This document shows, piece after piece, positions 10,320 to 20,017 of a stretch of DNA of 22,157 nucleotides. This stretch comes from an uncultured Mycoplasmatota bacterium. Its GTDB lineage: Bacteria > Bacillota_I > Bacilli_A > Mycoplasmatales > Mycoplasmoidaceae. The DNA lies in the NCBI GenBank assembly GCA_949500635.1, contig CATAWQ010000008.1, positions 1 through 22,157 on the forward strand, in the 5' to 3' direction. Numbering within the stretch: the first letter of the stretch is position 1; every line of letters starts with the position of its first letter. The notes below the pieces were generated by a model. The model did no database searches and was not told the origin of the DNA. It saw only the letters and a program-made list of their open reading frames with translations. The position numbers and the translations under genes were made by a program.

Positions 10320-11483
10320 TTAGTTTTTCTTATTTTTAATAATTTTATACTGCAAATAACACATAAATCCAAAAGCTGGTATTCCTAACAATGTTGGTAT
10401 ATATGCAGAGAACATTCTAAATACCAAAATTGAATCTTTAACTAATGGTTCAATTTCGTTTGGTTGAATTTGACCATTTATATGACCACTAATTAAAATG
10501 GATTCTTTCAATGCAATATCTAATGCCATTTGACTACCAGGAATCGGAAACATTTTACAAGCAGTTACTGCGACATTAGCACAATTAAATATTCCCCAGA
10601 ACGGCAAACCAATATTATCAGGAACAATTCATTGTAGAGAAATATACATTGCACTGTATGTTAATATTTCACCAGAAAAGAAAATTAAAGAAACAATGAA
10701 AGTATATTTTCAATGCTTAACCATTTCTATCGATTCTTTTTTAGCTTTTTGCTCTTTCAAATATTTTTGCTTCACTTCTTCATTAGTATGATATTGAAGA
10801 TGTATTCATTTTTTAAAATTATTAAAACCTAAAGATAAAGCATATGTAAAGTAAGAAGAAAATGATGTTAAGAAGAAAAAACCAAGAACAAATCAATCCA
10901 ATATAAAACCAACAACCATTAATCAATAAAATCCTAAAGCAATAGAATCAATTTTATAACTTGCATAATCTGCAGCTATAAAACAAAACGATGGTAGTGT
11001 TACTAACATTTGAACCATTTGATATATTAAACCATTAGTTACAACAATGCAATAAGCCTTTGAGTTTTGCACATTATGAGATTTAATTCAATAAATTGAA
11101 AAAGGATCAGATACTAAATTGGCTGGAGTAATGTTTTGTAAAAATATTAATGTAAAACACAAAGATAGCGTGTCATACCACTTTACTTTGATACCCATTT
11201 CTATTAGCCTAATAGTATGACTAACAGAACCAATGATAGGACGAATAAGTAAGAAAAATATCAAAAATACCAATAAACTTGGTCTAGATGTTGTCGCATC
11301 ACTAACTCTTTTACCAAAATTGGCAAAATTAACATCTAATATTTTATAAATGGTCAAAACAATTAATCCAATAGTAACAATAAAACCAAGACAAATAATT
11401 AAAATTCTTTTTTTTGTTAAGAATTTATTGCTTGTTTTATCTTCAATAGTCTTTCCGGCTTTAAAGTTAGTACTATCCTTCAT
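10320..11483 (-). CDS. YbhN/AglD-type flippase-like membrane protein (UPF0104)
   Basis: A 387-residue integral membrane protein with about 7-8 membrane segments: one near residues 26-48, one at about 70-90, others through about 120-220, and more at 275-300 and 355-380. The family marks are TPANLVSDPFSIYWIKS in the middle, which resembles the T-P-x(4)-E/DPF-x-IYW/Y signature, and MFPIPGSQMALD near residue 317, which resembles the PxPGG-x-G-x-E motif of the lysylphosphatidylglycerol synthetase transmembrane/UPF0104 family. Members are thought to move lipids across the membrane; here no aminoacyl-transferase domain is attached. Several UGA codons are Trp. It starts an operon with the hydrolase and glycosyltransferase and is divergent from secA over 49 bp. 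It has no Shine-Dalgarno. A lipid substrate is inference. Confidence 0.82.
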
Positions 11484-11502
11484 TAAAATTATTATTTTTA
11501 TT

Positions 11503-11508
11503 ATTATA
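11503..11508 (-). promoter_or_regulatory. -10 box of the YbhN-hydrolase-glycosyltransferase operon
   Basis: TATAAT on the minus strand, 19 nt before the ATG at 11483, giving a leader of about 12 nt with no Shine-Dalgarno. It is only 2 nt from the oppositely oriented secA -10 box, so the two promoters cannot both be occupied at once. Confidence 0.45.
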
Positions 11509-11510
11509 TT

Positions 11511-11516
11511 TATAAT
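11511..11516 (+). promoter_or_regulatory. -10 box of secA
   Basis: TATAAT, 16 nt before the secA ATG, giving a leader of about 10 nt without a Shine-Dalgarno. The interval is almost pure A+T, so chance matches are possible. Confidence 0.45.
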
Positions 11517-11532
11517 ATAAAATAAATATCAT

Positions 11533-14103
11533 ATGTTAAGTACGAGAACTAGTGTTTTTGCCCCAAGAAAAAGAATTTTAAAAAAAGCAAAATTACTAGC
11601 TACAAAAGTTGATAGTTATATTGATCATTTTAGAAAAATGTCTAATAAACAATTATCTAATATGACCGATACTTTTATCAAACGTTTAGAAAAAGGTGAA
11701 ACATTGAACGATATCTTACCAGAAGCATTTGCTGTTGCAAGAGAAGCAATCTATCGTGTAACTGGAATGTTCGCTTTCAAAGTGCAAATCATTGGTGCTA
11801 TTGTTGCTCACCAAGGTGATTTTGCTGAAATGTATACAGGAGAAGGTAAAACATTGACTGTTGTTATTGTTTCATATTTAAATGCTTTGTCTAAACAAGG
11901 TGTACACGTCGTTACAGTTAACGAATACCTAGTTGAACGTGATGCCAAATTCTGTGCACAATGTCTAAATCCTTTAGGAATTACAATTGGATATAACTTA
12001 TCATCTTTTAGATCAGAACAAAAAAGAAAAATGTATGCATGTGACATAACATACACAACTAATTCAGAATTAGGGTTTGATTACCTTCGTGATAACATGG
12101 TTAGAAAATACGAAGAAAAAGTCATTCGAGGATTAAATTTTGCTATTATTGATGAAGCAGATTCTGTGTTAATTGATGAAGCTAGAACCCCGTTAATTAT
12201 TTCTGGACAACCCAAAAAAGATGTTTCAATGTATGTTGAAATTGATGAATTTGTTAAGAGTTTGTCAAAAAACGATTACAAAATTGAACCAGAATCTAAT
12301 TCTATTTCTTTGACAGATTCAGGTGTTTTAAAAACAAATCAACATTATCATATTAAAAATTTGTTTGATTTTGCTAACTCAGAATTATTACACAAAATTA
12401 AAAATGCCATGACTGCAAATTTTGTTTTCCAAAATGGTGTTGAATATGTCGTTAAAGAAAATAAAATCTTATTAGTAGATCATTTTACAGGACGTATACT
12501 TGAAGGCCGTAGTTACAATGCTGGCTTACAACAGGCTATTCAAGCAAAAGAATATGTTAAAATTGAACCAGAAAATATAACGGTTGCAACCATTACATAC
12601 CAATCATTCTTCCGTTTATATAAAAAAATTTGTGGTTTATCCGGTACTGCTTTAACAGAAGAAGAAGAATTTTTAAAAATTTATAACATGGTTGTTGTTC
12701 CAATTCCAACAAATAAACCAAATATTAGAAAAGACTTGAATGATTATGTTTTTTCAAATAAAAAAAGTAAATGAAAACACGTTGTTGCTGAAATTGAAAA
12801 AGTTCATGCAACCGGTCAACCTATTTTGGTTGGTACAGCCTCTGTAGAAGATTCAGAAGATTTATCACATTATTTAAGAAATAAAGGTTTACATTTTGAA
12901 TTACTAAATGCAAAAAATAATGCGCGTGAAGCAGAAATTGTAAAAAACGCCGGTCAAAGGGGCGCTATTACAATTTCTACTAATATGGCTGGACGTGGTA
13001 CAGATATCAAATTAGGTAAAGGTATTGCTGAACTTGGCGGCCTGTATGTTATCGGTACAGAACATAATGAATCAAGACGTATCGATAACCAATTAAGAGG
13101 ACGTTCAGGAAGACAAGGTGATCCTGGTATCACCAGATTTTTTATCTCATTAGATGATATGCTATTTAAACGTTTTGCAGTTGATAAACAAGAAAAAGCG
13201 AATGTTAAAGTAGAAGATGATGAATATTATGATTCTTGATTCTTTACAAAATTATTAAATTCTACTCAAAAAAAAGTAGAAGGATTAAACTTTGACACTC
13301 GTAAAAATTTAATTGATTATGATAGCGTTTTAACTAATCAAAGGGAATTAGTTTATACCCAACGTAATCAAATTCTTTTAGGAAAAGAAAACTCAGACAT
13401 TATTAAGGGAATGGTTAAAGTTGTAGCATATGATTTAGCTAGAATGTTTAAAAATCCAGATAATGAAGTTCATATTAATGCTAATAAAATTGCTGAAGTA
13501 ATAAATAATAGTATTTTTAATACTCCTATTATTAATTATCGTTTTTTTGAAAACAAGACAATTGAACAAGGTGAAAAAATTATCTTTGAAATTCTTTGAT
13601 TAAGTGTTCAAAATAGAATTAATATGTTAAAACCAAATGCTGCTCAAAATATTTTAAGAGATTTAATGATTCAGTGTTTAGATTATCAGTGAACTGCTCA
13701 CCTAGATAAAATTACTAAAATTCGTGAAGGTGTACAATTACGTTCTTTAGAACAACGTTCTCCACTAAATATTTATGTTGAAGAAGCAGATTGAAACTTC
13801 AATGAAATGAAAAAAAACATTGCACATCAAGTAATTGTATCGTTGCATAAAATTTTCATTCCTAAAGTAAATGAAGAATTAAGAAAAGAATTAGAAAAAA
13901 TTCTACCAAAATTAAATTTAACTTCAGAAGCTTTAGTAGATAATCCAAAAGTTGATGATATAAAAATTGAGGAAGTGTTCAAGAATAAGCCAGATCTTAA
14001 AATTAACACCAACCCTAAATTACCTACAGACAAGCATAATGCAGATGCAAAACAAGAATTATTAAAGAGAGTTTCTGAACAAAAAAAGAAGCAATCTAAA
14101 TAG
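11533..14103 (+). CDS. secA: Protein translocase ATPase SecA
   Basis: An 856-residue SecA, the motor that pushes unfolded precursors through the SecYEG channel. The N-terminus (SVFAPRKRILKKA) aligns with the normal SecA start. The first ATPase fold has AEMYTGEGKT at about 98-107, TTNSELGFDYLRDNM near 175-189 and the DEAD motif IIDEADSVLIDEARTPL from 205. The second has NMAGRGTDIK at about 484-493 and RGRSGRQGDPG from 522. Helical wing/scaffold sequence follows. Several UGA codons (for example KSKWKHVVAEIEKVH) are Trp. Two oddities: the usual basic residue before TGEGKT (AEM-K/R-TGEGKT) is Tyr 101, and the C-terminus ends VSEQKKKQSK with no zinc-binding Cys motif, which fits the absence of SecB. 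Its stop directly abuts the stop of the next convergent gene. Confidence 0.97.
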
Positions 14104-15114
14104 TTATTTCTTTATTTTTTGAATGCTTTTTGTCTGCCTTCAAAAAGAAAAAGTTTGTGAGAATCTCTCAAGCTTCTTTCATCAAGAGTTGTGATAGATA
14201 TCTAAAGGAATGCCATATTTTATATGGAGCATTTGCATGTATTCATATTTAATTTTTTCTTTTTGCATTTTACTTTTTTTACTGTTAATTTTAATCTTAT
14301 ATTTTGAAATAAAACTCCCAGCACCAATTGATAATGCAGAAAATATCGCTCTTAATTTTTCATCATCCTTTAAAAATCCCTTCTTTTTGCATAAGTCTAA
14401 TAGATAATCTGCCTGTAAAAGCATATCTTTAAGACTATCAATTTTACCATTTTTAAGAGATGATAATTTACCAGTATTTACTTTGTAGTAATAATAACCA
14501 ACTTTAGGAATTGGCATAAATTTTTTAGTACATAAAACAACATAAGGCATGAATCCTAAATCTTCACATGTGCGTGCATATGGACAAAACTTTTTCTTTA
14601 ATGATAGAAAATATTTTTTATTAATAAAGTACCCCCATGGAACAAATAAATTTTTTTCTGTAAATGTGATAGGATTAGTATTCTTATTAAAATTGTTGGA
14701 GCAAATATTATAAAATTGAATATTTCCTTTCGAACCAAAGCAAACTATAGATTTAAAAGGAGCAACATCACATTTAATTCCATAACCGTTTATCTTTTTT
14801 ACAAATATTTCACAAATTTCTAAATCTAATTCATCATCATCATCTAAAAATAAAAAGTATTCACCACTTGAATTATCAATAAGTATGTTTCTATTGTTAG
14901 AAATACCCTGGTTAATTTTATTGTTTATTAACTTAATTCTTTCATCATTTTTCATGTACTGTTTAATAATTTTAACTGTAGTGTCCTTACTACAATCATT
15001 AATACAAATAATCTCAATGTTTTTAAAAGTTTGATTAACTGCACTATCCAATGCTCTTTTTATTGTTTTTTCAGCATTATATGACGAAATTAATATTGAA
15101 ATCTTTGGGATCAT
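14104..15114 (-). CDS. Family 2 (GT-A) glycosyltransferase, second paralogue
   Basis: A 336-residue paralogue of the glycosyltransferase at 8440-9444. It shows KISILISSYNAEKTIKRALDS, ICINDCSKDTT near residues 36-46, and a metal site FLFLDDDDELD at 87-97 (DDDD where the paralogue has DSDD). The shared second block is CEDLGFMPYVVLCTKKF near residue 180. As in the paralogue, a tandem UGA-UGA gives SWWKK near residue 311, followed by a basic tail (EFS-like then KSIQKIKK). It stops at TAA 14106-14104, right against the secA stop. Reading UGA as stop would cut the tail from both proteins. It lies between secA and uvrB, which are neighbours in M. genitalium, and is antiparallel to both. A processive membrane glycolipid synthase is one possibility; acceptor and donor are unknown. 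Confidence 0.87.
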
Positions 15115-15124
15115 GATATTTTAA

Positions 15125-15130
15125 TATTAT
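15125..15130 (+). promoter_or_regulatory. -10 box of uvrB
   Basis: TATTAT, ending 9 nt before the uvrB ATG, which would make the mRNA nearly leaderless. No Shine-Dalgarno is present. The match is one base off consensus in A+T-rich DNA. Confidence 0.35.
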
Positions 15131-15134
15131 TATA
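15129..15134 (-). promoter_or_regulatory. -10 box of the second glycosyltransferase
   Basis: TATAAT on the minus strand, 14 nt before the ATG at 15114, implying a leader of about 7 nt. It overlaps the uvrB -10 candidate by two bases within a 25-bp divergent interval, so the two promoters probably exclude each other. Confidence 0.4.
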
Positions 15135-15139
15135 TAAAT

Positions 15140-17119
15140 ATGGATAGTTTTAAACTTACTACTGACAAAACTCCAAAAGGTGATCAGCCAAATGCCATCA
15201 AACAACTTACTAATAACATTAAAAAAGGAATTAAATCTCAAGTGTTATTAGGAGCAACTGGTACAGGTAAAACTTTTACAATAGCTAATGTAATTAAAAA
15301 TACTCAAAAGAACACATTAGTAATTGTTCACAATAAAACGCTTGCTGCTCAACTATATTCAGAATTTAAAGAATTATTTAAAGATAACAAAGTAGAATAT
15401 TTTGTTTCATATTTTGATTTTTATCAACCAGAAGCTTATATTCCTAGAACTGATACATATATCGAAAAAACAGCTCAGCAAAATCAAGAAATTGAAATGT
15501 TAAGACTTTCCACTATCAATTCTTTAGCTACTGAGAAAAAAGTGATAGTGGTAGCTTCTGTTGCTTCAATTTATGCATCAGTAGCTCCTCAAGATTTTAA
15601 TGTTTTTAGAATTATTGTCTCTAAAGATCAACAAATGAATATGAAACAATTTACTTATGATCTTGTAAGATTACAATATCATAGAAATAATATAGATTTA
15701 TCCCCCGGTACATTTAGAAAAAATGGAGATGTAATAGAAATTGCTCCAGGCTATGCTGACAACTATTATTTAAGAATTTCATTTTTTGGAGATCAAATTG
15801 AAGATATAGCAAAAATTGATGCTTTAACAGGAAATGTTATAGAAAAGTTAAAACTTTGTGTTATAGCTCCTGCTAATGAGTATATTATGAACCATGATCG
15901 TATGGATGAATCAATTAGGAGGATTAAAAGTGAATTAATTGAGACTGAAAAAAAATTTAGATTAGAAAATAAATTACTTGAAGTTCAAAGAATTCATGAA
16001 AGAACTTTAAGAGATGTTGAATCAATTCAAGAGTTAGGGTATTGTCCAGGCATTGAAAACTATTCAAGACACCTAGAATTGAGAAAAGAAGGTGAAACCC
16101 CTTACACTCTTTTTGACTATTTCAAAAATGATTGATTGTTGGTCGTAGACGAATCTCATATGACCATACCACAGGTTCGTGGTATGTATAACACTGATAG
16201 ATCTAGAAAAGAAACATTAGTAAAGTATGGTTTTAGGTTGCCATCTGCATTAGACAACAGACCATTGAATTTTAAAGAATTTAATGACAAACTAGATAAT
16301 GTCATTTATGTGTCTGCTACTCCTAACGATTATGAAATTGAAAAATCTCATAATCATGTTATAGAACAAATAGTTAGACCAACAGGTTTATTAGACCCTA
16401 AGATTGAAATTCATTCATCTAAATATCAAATCGATGATTTAGTTGTAGAATTAGAAAAGCAAATAAAGAAGAAAGAAAGAACTTTTATTACTGTTCTTAC
16501 TATTAAAATGGCTGAAAGTCTTACTGAATACTTACAAAAACAAAAATTTAAAGTTGCGTATTTACACAATGAATTAAAGACTTTAGATCGAGCTAAAATT
16601 ATTAATGATTTAAGACGTGGTAAATATGATATATTAGTAGGAATTAATTTGCTACGTGAAGGTCTTGATGTTCCTGAAGTATCTCTGGTTGCTATTATCG
16701 ATGCTGACAAACCTGGTTTTTTTAGAAATGATAAAGCATTATTACAAACATTTGGTCGTGCTGCAAGGAATGCTAATGGTAGAGTGATTCTATACGCTGA
16801 AACAGTAACTAATGCTATGAAGATAGCCATTAATGAAACTAACAGACGTAGAAAAATTCAAGAAGAATTTAATAAGAAACATAATATTGTTCCAAAAACA
16901 ATAGTTAAACCAATTTTTGAAGATCTTAAATCTAAAAATGATCAAAAAGCTATAGAAGCTATCTTTCATGCTAAAAATAAACCTAATGCAGAAAAAACAA
17001 GCAAAGCTATTAATGTGTTAAAGAAAGAAATGTTACAGGCTGCAAAAAATCAAGAATATGAACGTGCAGCATATCTAAGAGATTTAATTATTGATTTGGA
17101 AGAACAATTAAAAAAGTAA
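15140..17119 (+). CDS. uvrB: Excinuclease ABC subunit B
   Basis: A 659-residue UvrB, the damage-verifying helicase-like subunit of UvrABC nucleotide-excision repair. It has Walker A LLGATGTGKT at 36-45, the beta-hairpin region YFDFYQPEAYIPRTDTYIEK at 91-110, motif VVDESH at 335-340 followed by IPQVRGMY, the helicase C-half with INLLREGLDVPEVSLVAIIDADKPGF, and a QTFGRAARN motif. A C-terminal UVR domain (LKKEMLQAAKNQEYERAAYLRDLI) ends the protein and would contact UvrC or UvrA. The UGA at 16133-16135 (KNDWLLVVDE) is Trp. The length is normal. The TAA touches the stop of convergent tatD with no bases between. Confidence 0.98.
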
Positions 17120-17881
17120 TTATTTTAAATTAAAAAACTTAATAGAATTATTCAATATTGTTGTTCTTAATTTTTCCTCTGGTATATTTAATTCTTTAAA
17201 AATAGTTAAAAATGTTTCTTTTACATAGTAAGGCATACAATTTTTACCTCTATATGGAACAGGAGCTAAATAAGGTGAATCAGTTTCAATTAATAATTTA
17301 TTAGTTGGAATTAAATGGAGTATTTTTCTTAATTCATCACTTTTTTTAAAAGTAATAATTCCAGATATTGAAATATAACAGTTTATCGATAAATAATTTA
17401 ACAACTCTTCCTTATTACCACTAAAACAATGGATTAATACTTTTAATCCATTAGCATATTTTTTTAATATATCAAATGTATCTTTTGCAGCATCTCTTGT
17501 GTGAACTACTAATGGAAGATTAAGTTTCTTAGCTAAATTAATATGATTGATAAAAGATTTAATTTGTTTATCTTTATCATATGGAATAAAGTGATAGTCT
17601 AATCCTGTTTCACCAATACCAACTACTTTACTTGATTTAGTTAAAGATTCAATCTCTTTTATTTCTCTATCAAGATCATGAACATTAGATGGATGTATAC
17701 CAATAACTGCATAACAATTGTTGTATTTGTTAGATTGCTGAACACAAATTTTAGAAGTTTGAAAACTAACTCCAACATTATTTAACATCATTTCTTGTCT
17801 ATCGCATTCAGCAATTATTTCATCTACTTCTTCCAATAATGGTGAGCAACACAAATGACAATGAGTATCATAAAACTTCAT
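17120..17881 (-). CDS. tatD: TatD-family metal-dependent deoxyribonuclease
   Basis: A 253-residue TIM-barrel hydrolase of the TatD family (3'-5' DNase/RNase in characterised members). Metal ligands and family marks are in order: YDTHCHL at 4-10, VGIGETGLDYHF near 87-98, LVVHTRDAA near 125-133, LIHCFSG near 149-155 and the terminal IETDSPYLAPVPYRGK near 199-214. It is last in the serS-tmk-holB-mnmE-tatD string and begins one base after the mnmE stop (TAATATG), with a weak AGG upstream. No in-frame UGA. The family call is secure. The physiological role is less clear, since mollicutes lack the Tat system. Confidence 0.94.
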   Translation of the reverse strand: MKFYDTHCHLCCSPLLEEVDEIIAECDRQEMMLNNVGVSFQTSKICVQQSNKYNNCYAVIGIHPSNVHDLDREIKEIESLTKSSKVVGIGETGLDYHFIPYDKDKQIKSFINHINLAKKLNLPLVVHTRDAAKDTFDILKKYANGLKVLIHCFSGNKEELLNYLSINCYISISGIITFKKSDELRKILHLIPTNKLLIETDSPYLAPVPYRGKNCMPYYVKETFLTIFKELNIPEEKLRTTILNNSIKFFNLK

Positions 17882-17882
17882 A

Positions 17883-19208
17883 TTATTTACCTACACAAAA
17901 TTTATTAAATAATTCATCTACAAACGATAAATGTTTTGATAAACCTAAAATAGTCATAAGGATATCAATACATTCTTTCAAATCTATTGCAGAAAGTTCA
18001 GTATTAAAGTTATCATCATAAATTTGTTTAGCTTTAATTAGATGATCCAATGCTTTTGATAATAACGCAACGGACTCTTGTGATTGAAGGATAATTTTAT
18101 TTTTTAAGTCTAATGAATTAATATTTTTATAAGAAGACAAACACTTTATTAATTCACTAATTTGTTTTTTTCTAGCGGATATTTTAATTCCATTAATTTT
18201 ATTCATATTTCTAATATCTGTTTTATTTAAAACAATTAAATTTTGTTTTTTAGAAAGAAGTTTTATCAATTTATTATCTTGTTTATCCAATAATTTAGAA
18301 TTATCTAAAACAAGAATCACTAGATCTGCCTTGTTAATTGAATCTTTTGTTTTCTTAATACCAATAGACTCAATTTTACTCTTTGTGTTTCTAATTCCTG
18401 CTGTATCAACAAAGATATATTTAATTCCATTAATAATACATGAAGCTTCAATTGTATCTCTTGTAGTCCCAGGAACATTTGTAACTATTGCTCTTTCCTC
18501 ATTTAATAAAGCGTTCAATAAAGATGATTTCCCTACATTTGGTTTGCCTACAATAGCAACTTTAATTCCATCTTTAATACTTAAGACATTAGATGAATCC
18601 GAAATAATTTTTTGAAGTGTTTTTATTGAATCATTAAAAATTTTATTAATTTGTTGTTTAGACACATCAGGAGTTGAATCATATTCGGGATAATCAATCG
18701 ATACTTCCACTTGTCCCAATATTTTAAAAATTTCATCTCTTATTTTTTTCAAAATTTTATTAGTCTTATTACTCAATCCATTAAGAGCAATGTTAATTGC
18801 TAAATCGTTTGATGAATTAATTAAATTATTAATTGCTTCTGATTGAATTAAAGAAATTTTACCATTCAAAAATGCACGTTTAGTAAATTCTCCTCTTTTT
18901 GCTAATGAACATCCTGCTTTAATTAACAAATCAATAATCTTGTTAACTATATATAAACTACCATGGCAATTAATTTCAATTAAATCTTCTCCTGTGTAAG
19001 ATTTAGGAGAAATAAATTTATTAACTAATACTTCATCAATTTTTTGTTCATCATTATAAATATCTACTTTTTGAATTGCATAGCCTTTTTTTACAATTTT
19101 GGCTTTACAAATCTTTTGCAAGCATTCAAAAGCTTTATCACCAGAGACCCTGATAATGTGAATTGCCGATGTTAAATTTGGTGTTGATAAAGCTACAATT
19201 GTCTTCAT
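17883..19208 (-). CDS. mnmE: tRNA modification GTPase MnmE
   Basis: A 441-residue MnmE (TrmE/ThdF), which with MnmG makes the 5-substituted uridine at wobble position 34 of certain tRNAs. The N-terminal formyl-tetrahydrofolate-binding domain includes KSYTGEDLIEINCHG at 69-83 and RGEFTKRAFLNGKISLIQSEA at 105-125. The inserted G domain has GKPNVGKSS at 221-229, PGTTRDTIE at 246-254, DTAGIR at 268-273 and NKTD at 328-331. The C-terminal helical domain ends FCVGK, the FC[I/V]GK signature with catalytic Cys 438. Its ATG overlaps the holB stop (TAATG). This matches the MG_008 position in M. genitalium. Confidence 0.97.
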   Translation of the reverse strand: MKTIVALSTPNLTSAIHIIRVSGDKAFECLQKICKAKIVKKGYAIQKVDIYNDEQKIDEVLVNKFISPKSYTGEDLIEINCHGSLYIVNKIIDLLIKAGCSLAKRGEFTKRAFLNGKISLIQSEAINNLINSSNDLAINIALNGLSNKTNKILKKIRDEIFKILGQVEVSIDYPEYDSTPDVSKQQINKIFNDSIKTLQKIISDSSNVLSIKDGIKVAIVGKPNVGKSSLLNALLNEERAIVTNVPGTTRDTIEASCIINGIKYIFVDTAGIRNTKSKIESIGIKKTKDSINKADLVILVLDNSKLLDKQDNKLIKLLSKKQNLIVLNKTDIRNMNKINGIKISARKKQISELIKCLSSYKNINSLDLKNKIILQSQESVALLSKALDHLIKAKQIYDDNFNTELSAIDLKECIDILMTILGLSKHLSFVDELFNKFCVGK

Positions 19209-20017
19209 TATCTAATGATATTTAATATTTTATTAAAAAAAAGAACCTTGTTTGGATTAAATTTAATTAAGTTTTGTAAAATGTTTATTTGGCTAACTTT
19301 ATTAGGATAAATTTTACTTATTATTAATAAAATTTTATTTATCTTACCATATGAAAATTTCTTAAAATCATCACACATATCTTTCATCAATTTAAGATCA
19401 GATTGACATTTAGATGAGTTACAAACAAACTCATAATTCTCATATAATTCTTTGCTGTCTAAATCTGATTCTAATTCACTAATTAAACTATATGTTTCAG
19501 ATGCTCTAATTAAATTCTCATTTTTTATTTGATATTTTTTGATAACTTCATTAAACTTATTTTCTGATGGTTTTATATAGTAAAGTTGACATCGGCTTCT
19601 TATTGTCTCAATTATTGAATTTGGAGATTTTGTAACAAAAATTGCATATGTATTCTTAGGTGGTTCCTCTAAAAATTTAAGTAATGAATTAGCAGCTTGA
19701 GAAGTAATATTTTCGACACCATAAATTACATAGAATTTTTGATTTGTTTTTTCTATACCAGTGTATGAGAAAGAATTTTTAATATTCAAAATATCCTCTT
19801 TCTTAATAATTTCTTGGAAGCCGTTAATTCGAATAAGATCACAATACTGTCATGTATCAATTTTTTTACTATAAACTTGTTTATCTTCCGTAGATAAATT
19901 ATTTAATACAATTGACTTAATATATTCTTTAAGTAAAGATTCAATATCTGCTTTTGTAGTAACATAAAATATTACAGCATGTGGCTTTAAAGGAGATTTT
20001 ATAAAGTTGCTCAACAT
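19208..20017 (-). CDS. holB: DNA polymerase III delta' subunit (clamp loader)
   Basis: A 269-residue clamp-loader subunit, short for delta' but usual for mycoplasmas. The core is YVIYGVENITSQAANSLLKFLEEPP near residues 96-120, the delta' counterpart of Walker B plus the LLKxLEEPP motif, followed by the SRC motif in ETIRSRCQLY at about 137-146 (Ser-Arg-Cys at 141-143). No P-loop lysine motif is visible, as expected for delta', which does not hydrolyse ATP. The UGA in KKIDTWQYCDLIRI near residue 53 is Trp, so the first about 75 residues are lost with the standard code. Both ends overlap neighbours by TAATG. The order tmk-holB-mnmE supports the call. Confidence 0.88.

Noticed and set aside
10298..10372. 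An upstream ATG for the hydrolase (MDLCVICSIK...)
   Set aside because: It would overlap the flippase-like gene by 53 nt and adds a segment not typical of the fold. The ATG at 10297 fits the short intergenic gap.
14126..14147. Inverted repeat CTTTTTG / CAAAAAG just after secA as a terminator
   Set aside because: No U-tract follows on the plus strand, and the whole stretch is coding for the C-terminal tail of the convergent glycosyltransferase.
16426..16830. A 134-codon minus-strand open frame inside uvrB
   Set aside because: It is the antisense of conserved UvrB helicase motifs, with low-complexity Ser/Leu/Phe content, and no promoter or start signal was seen.
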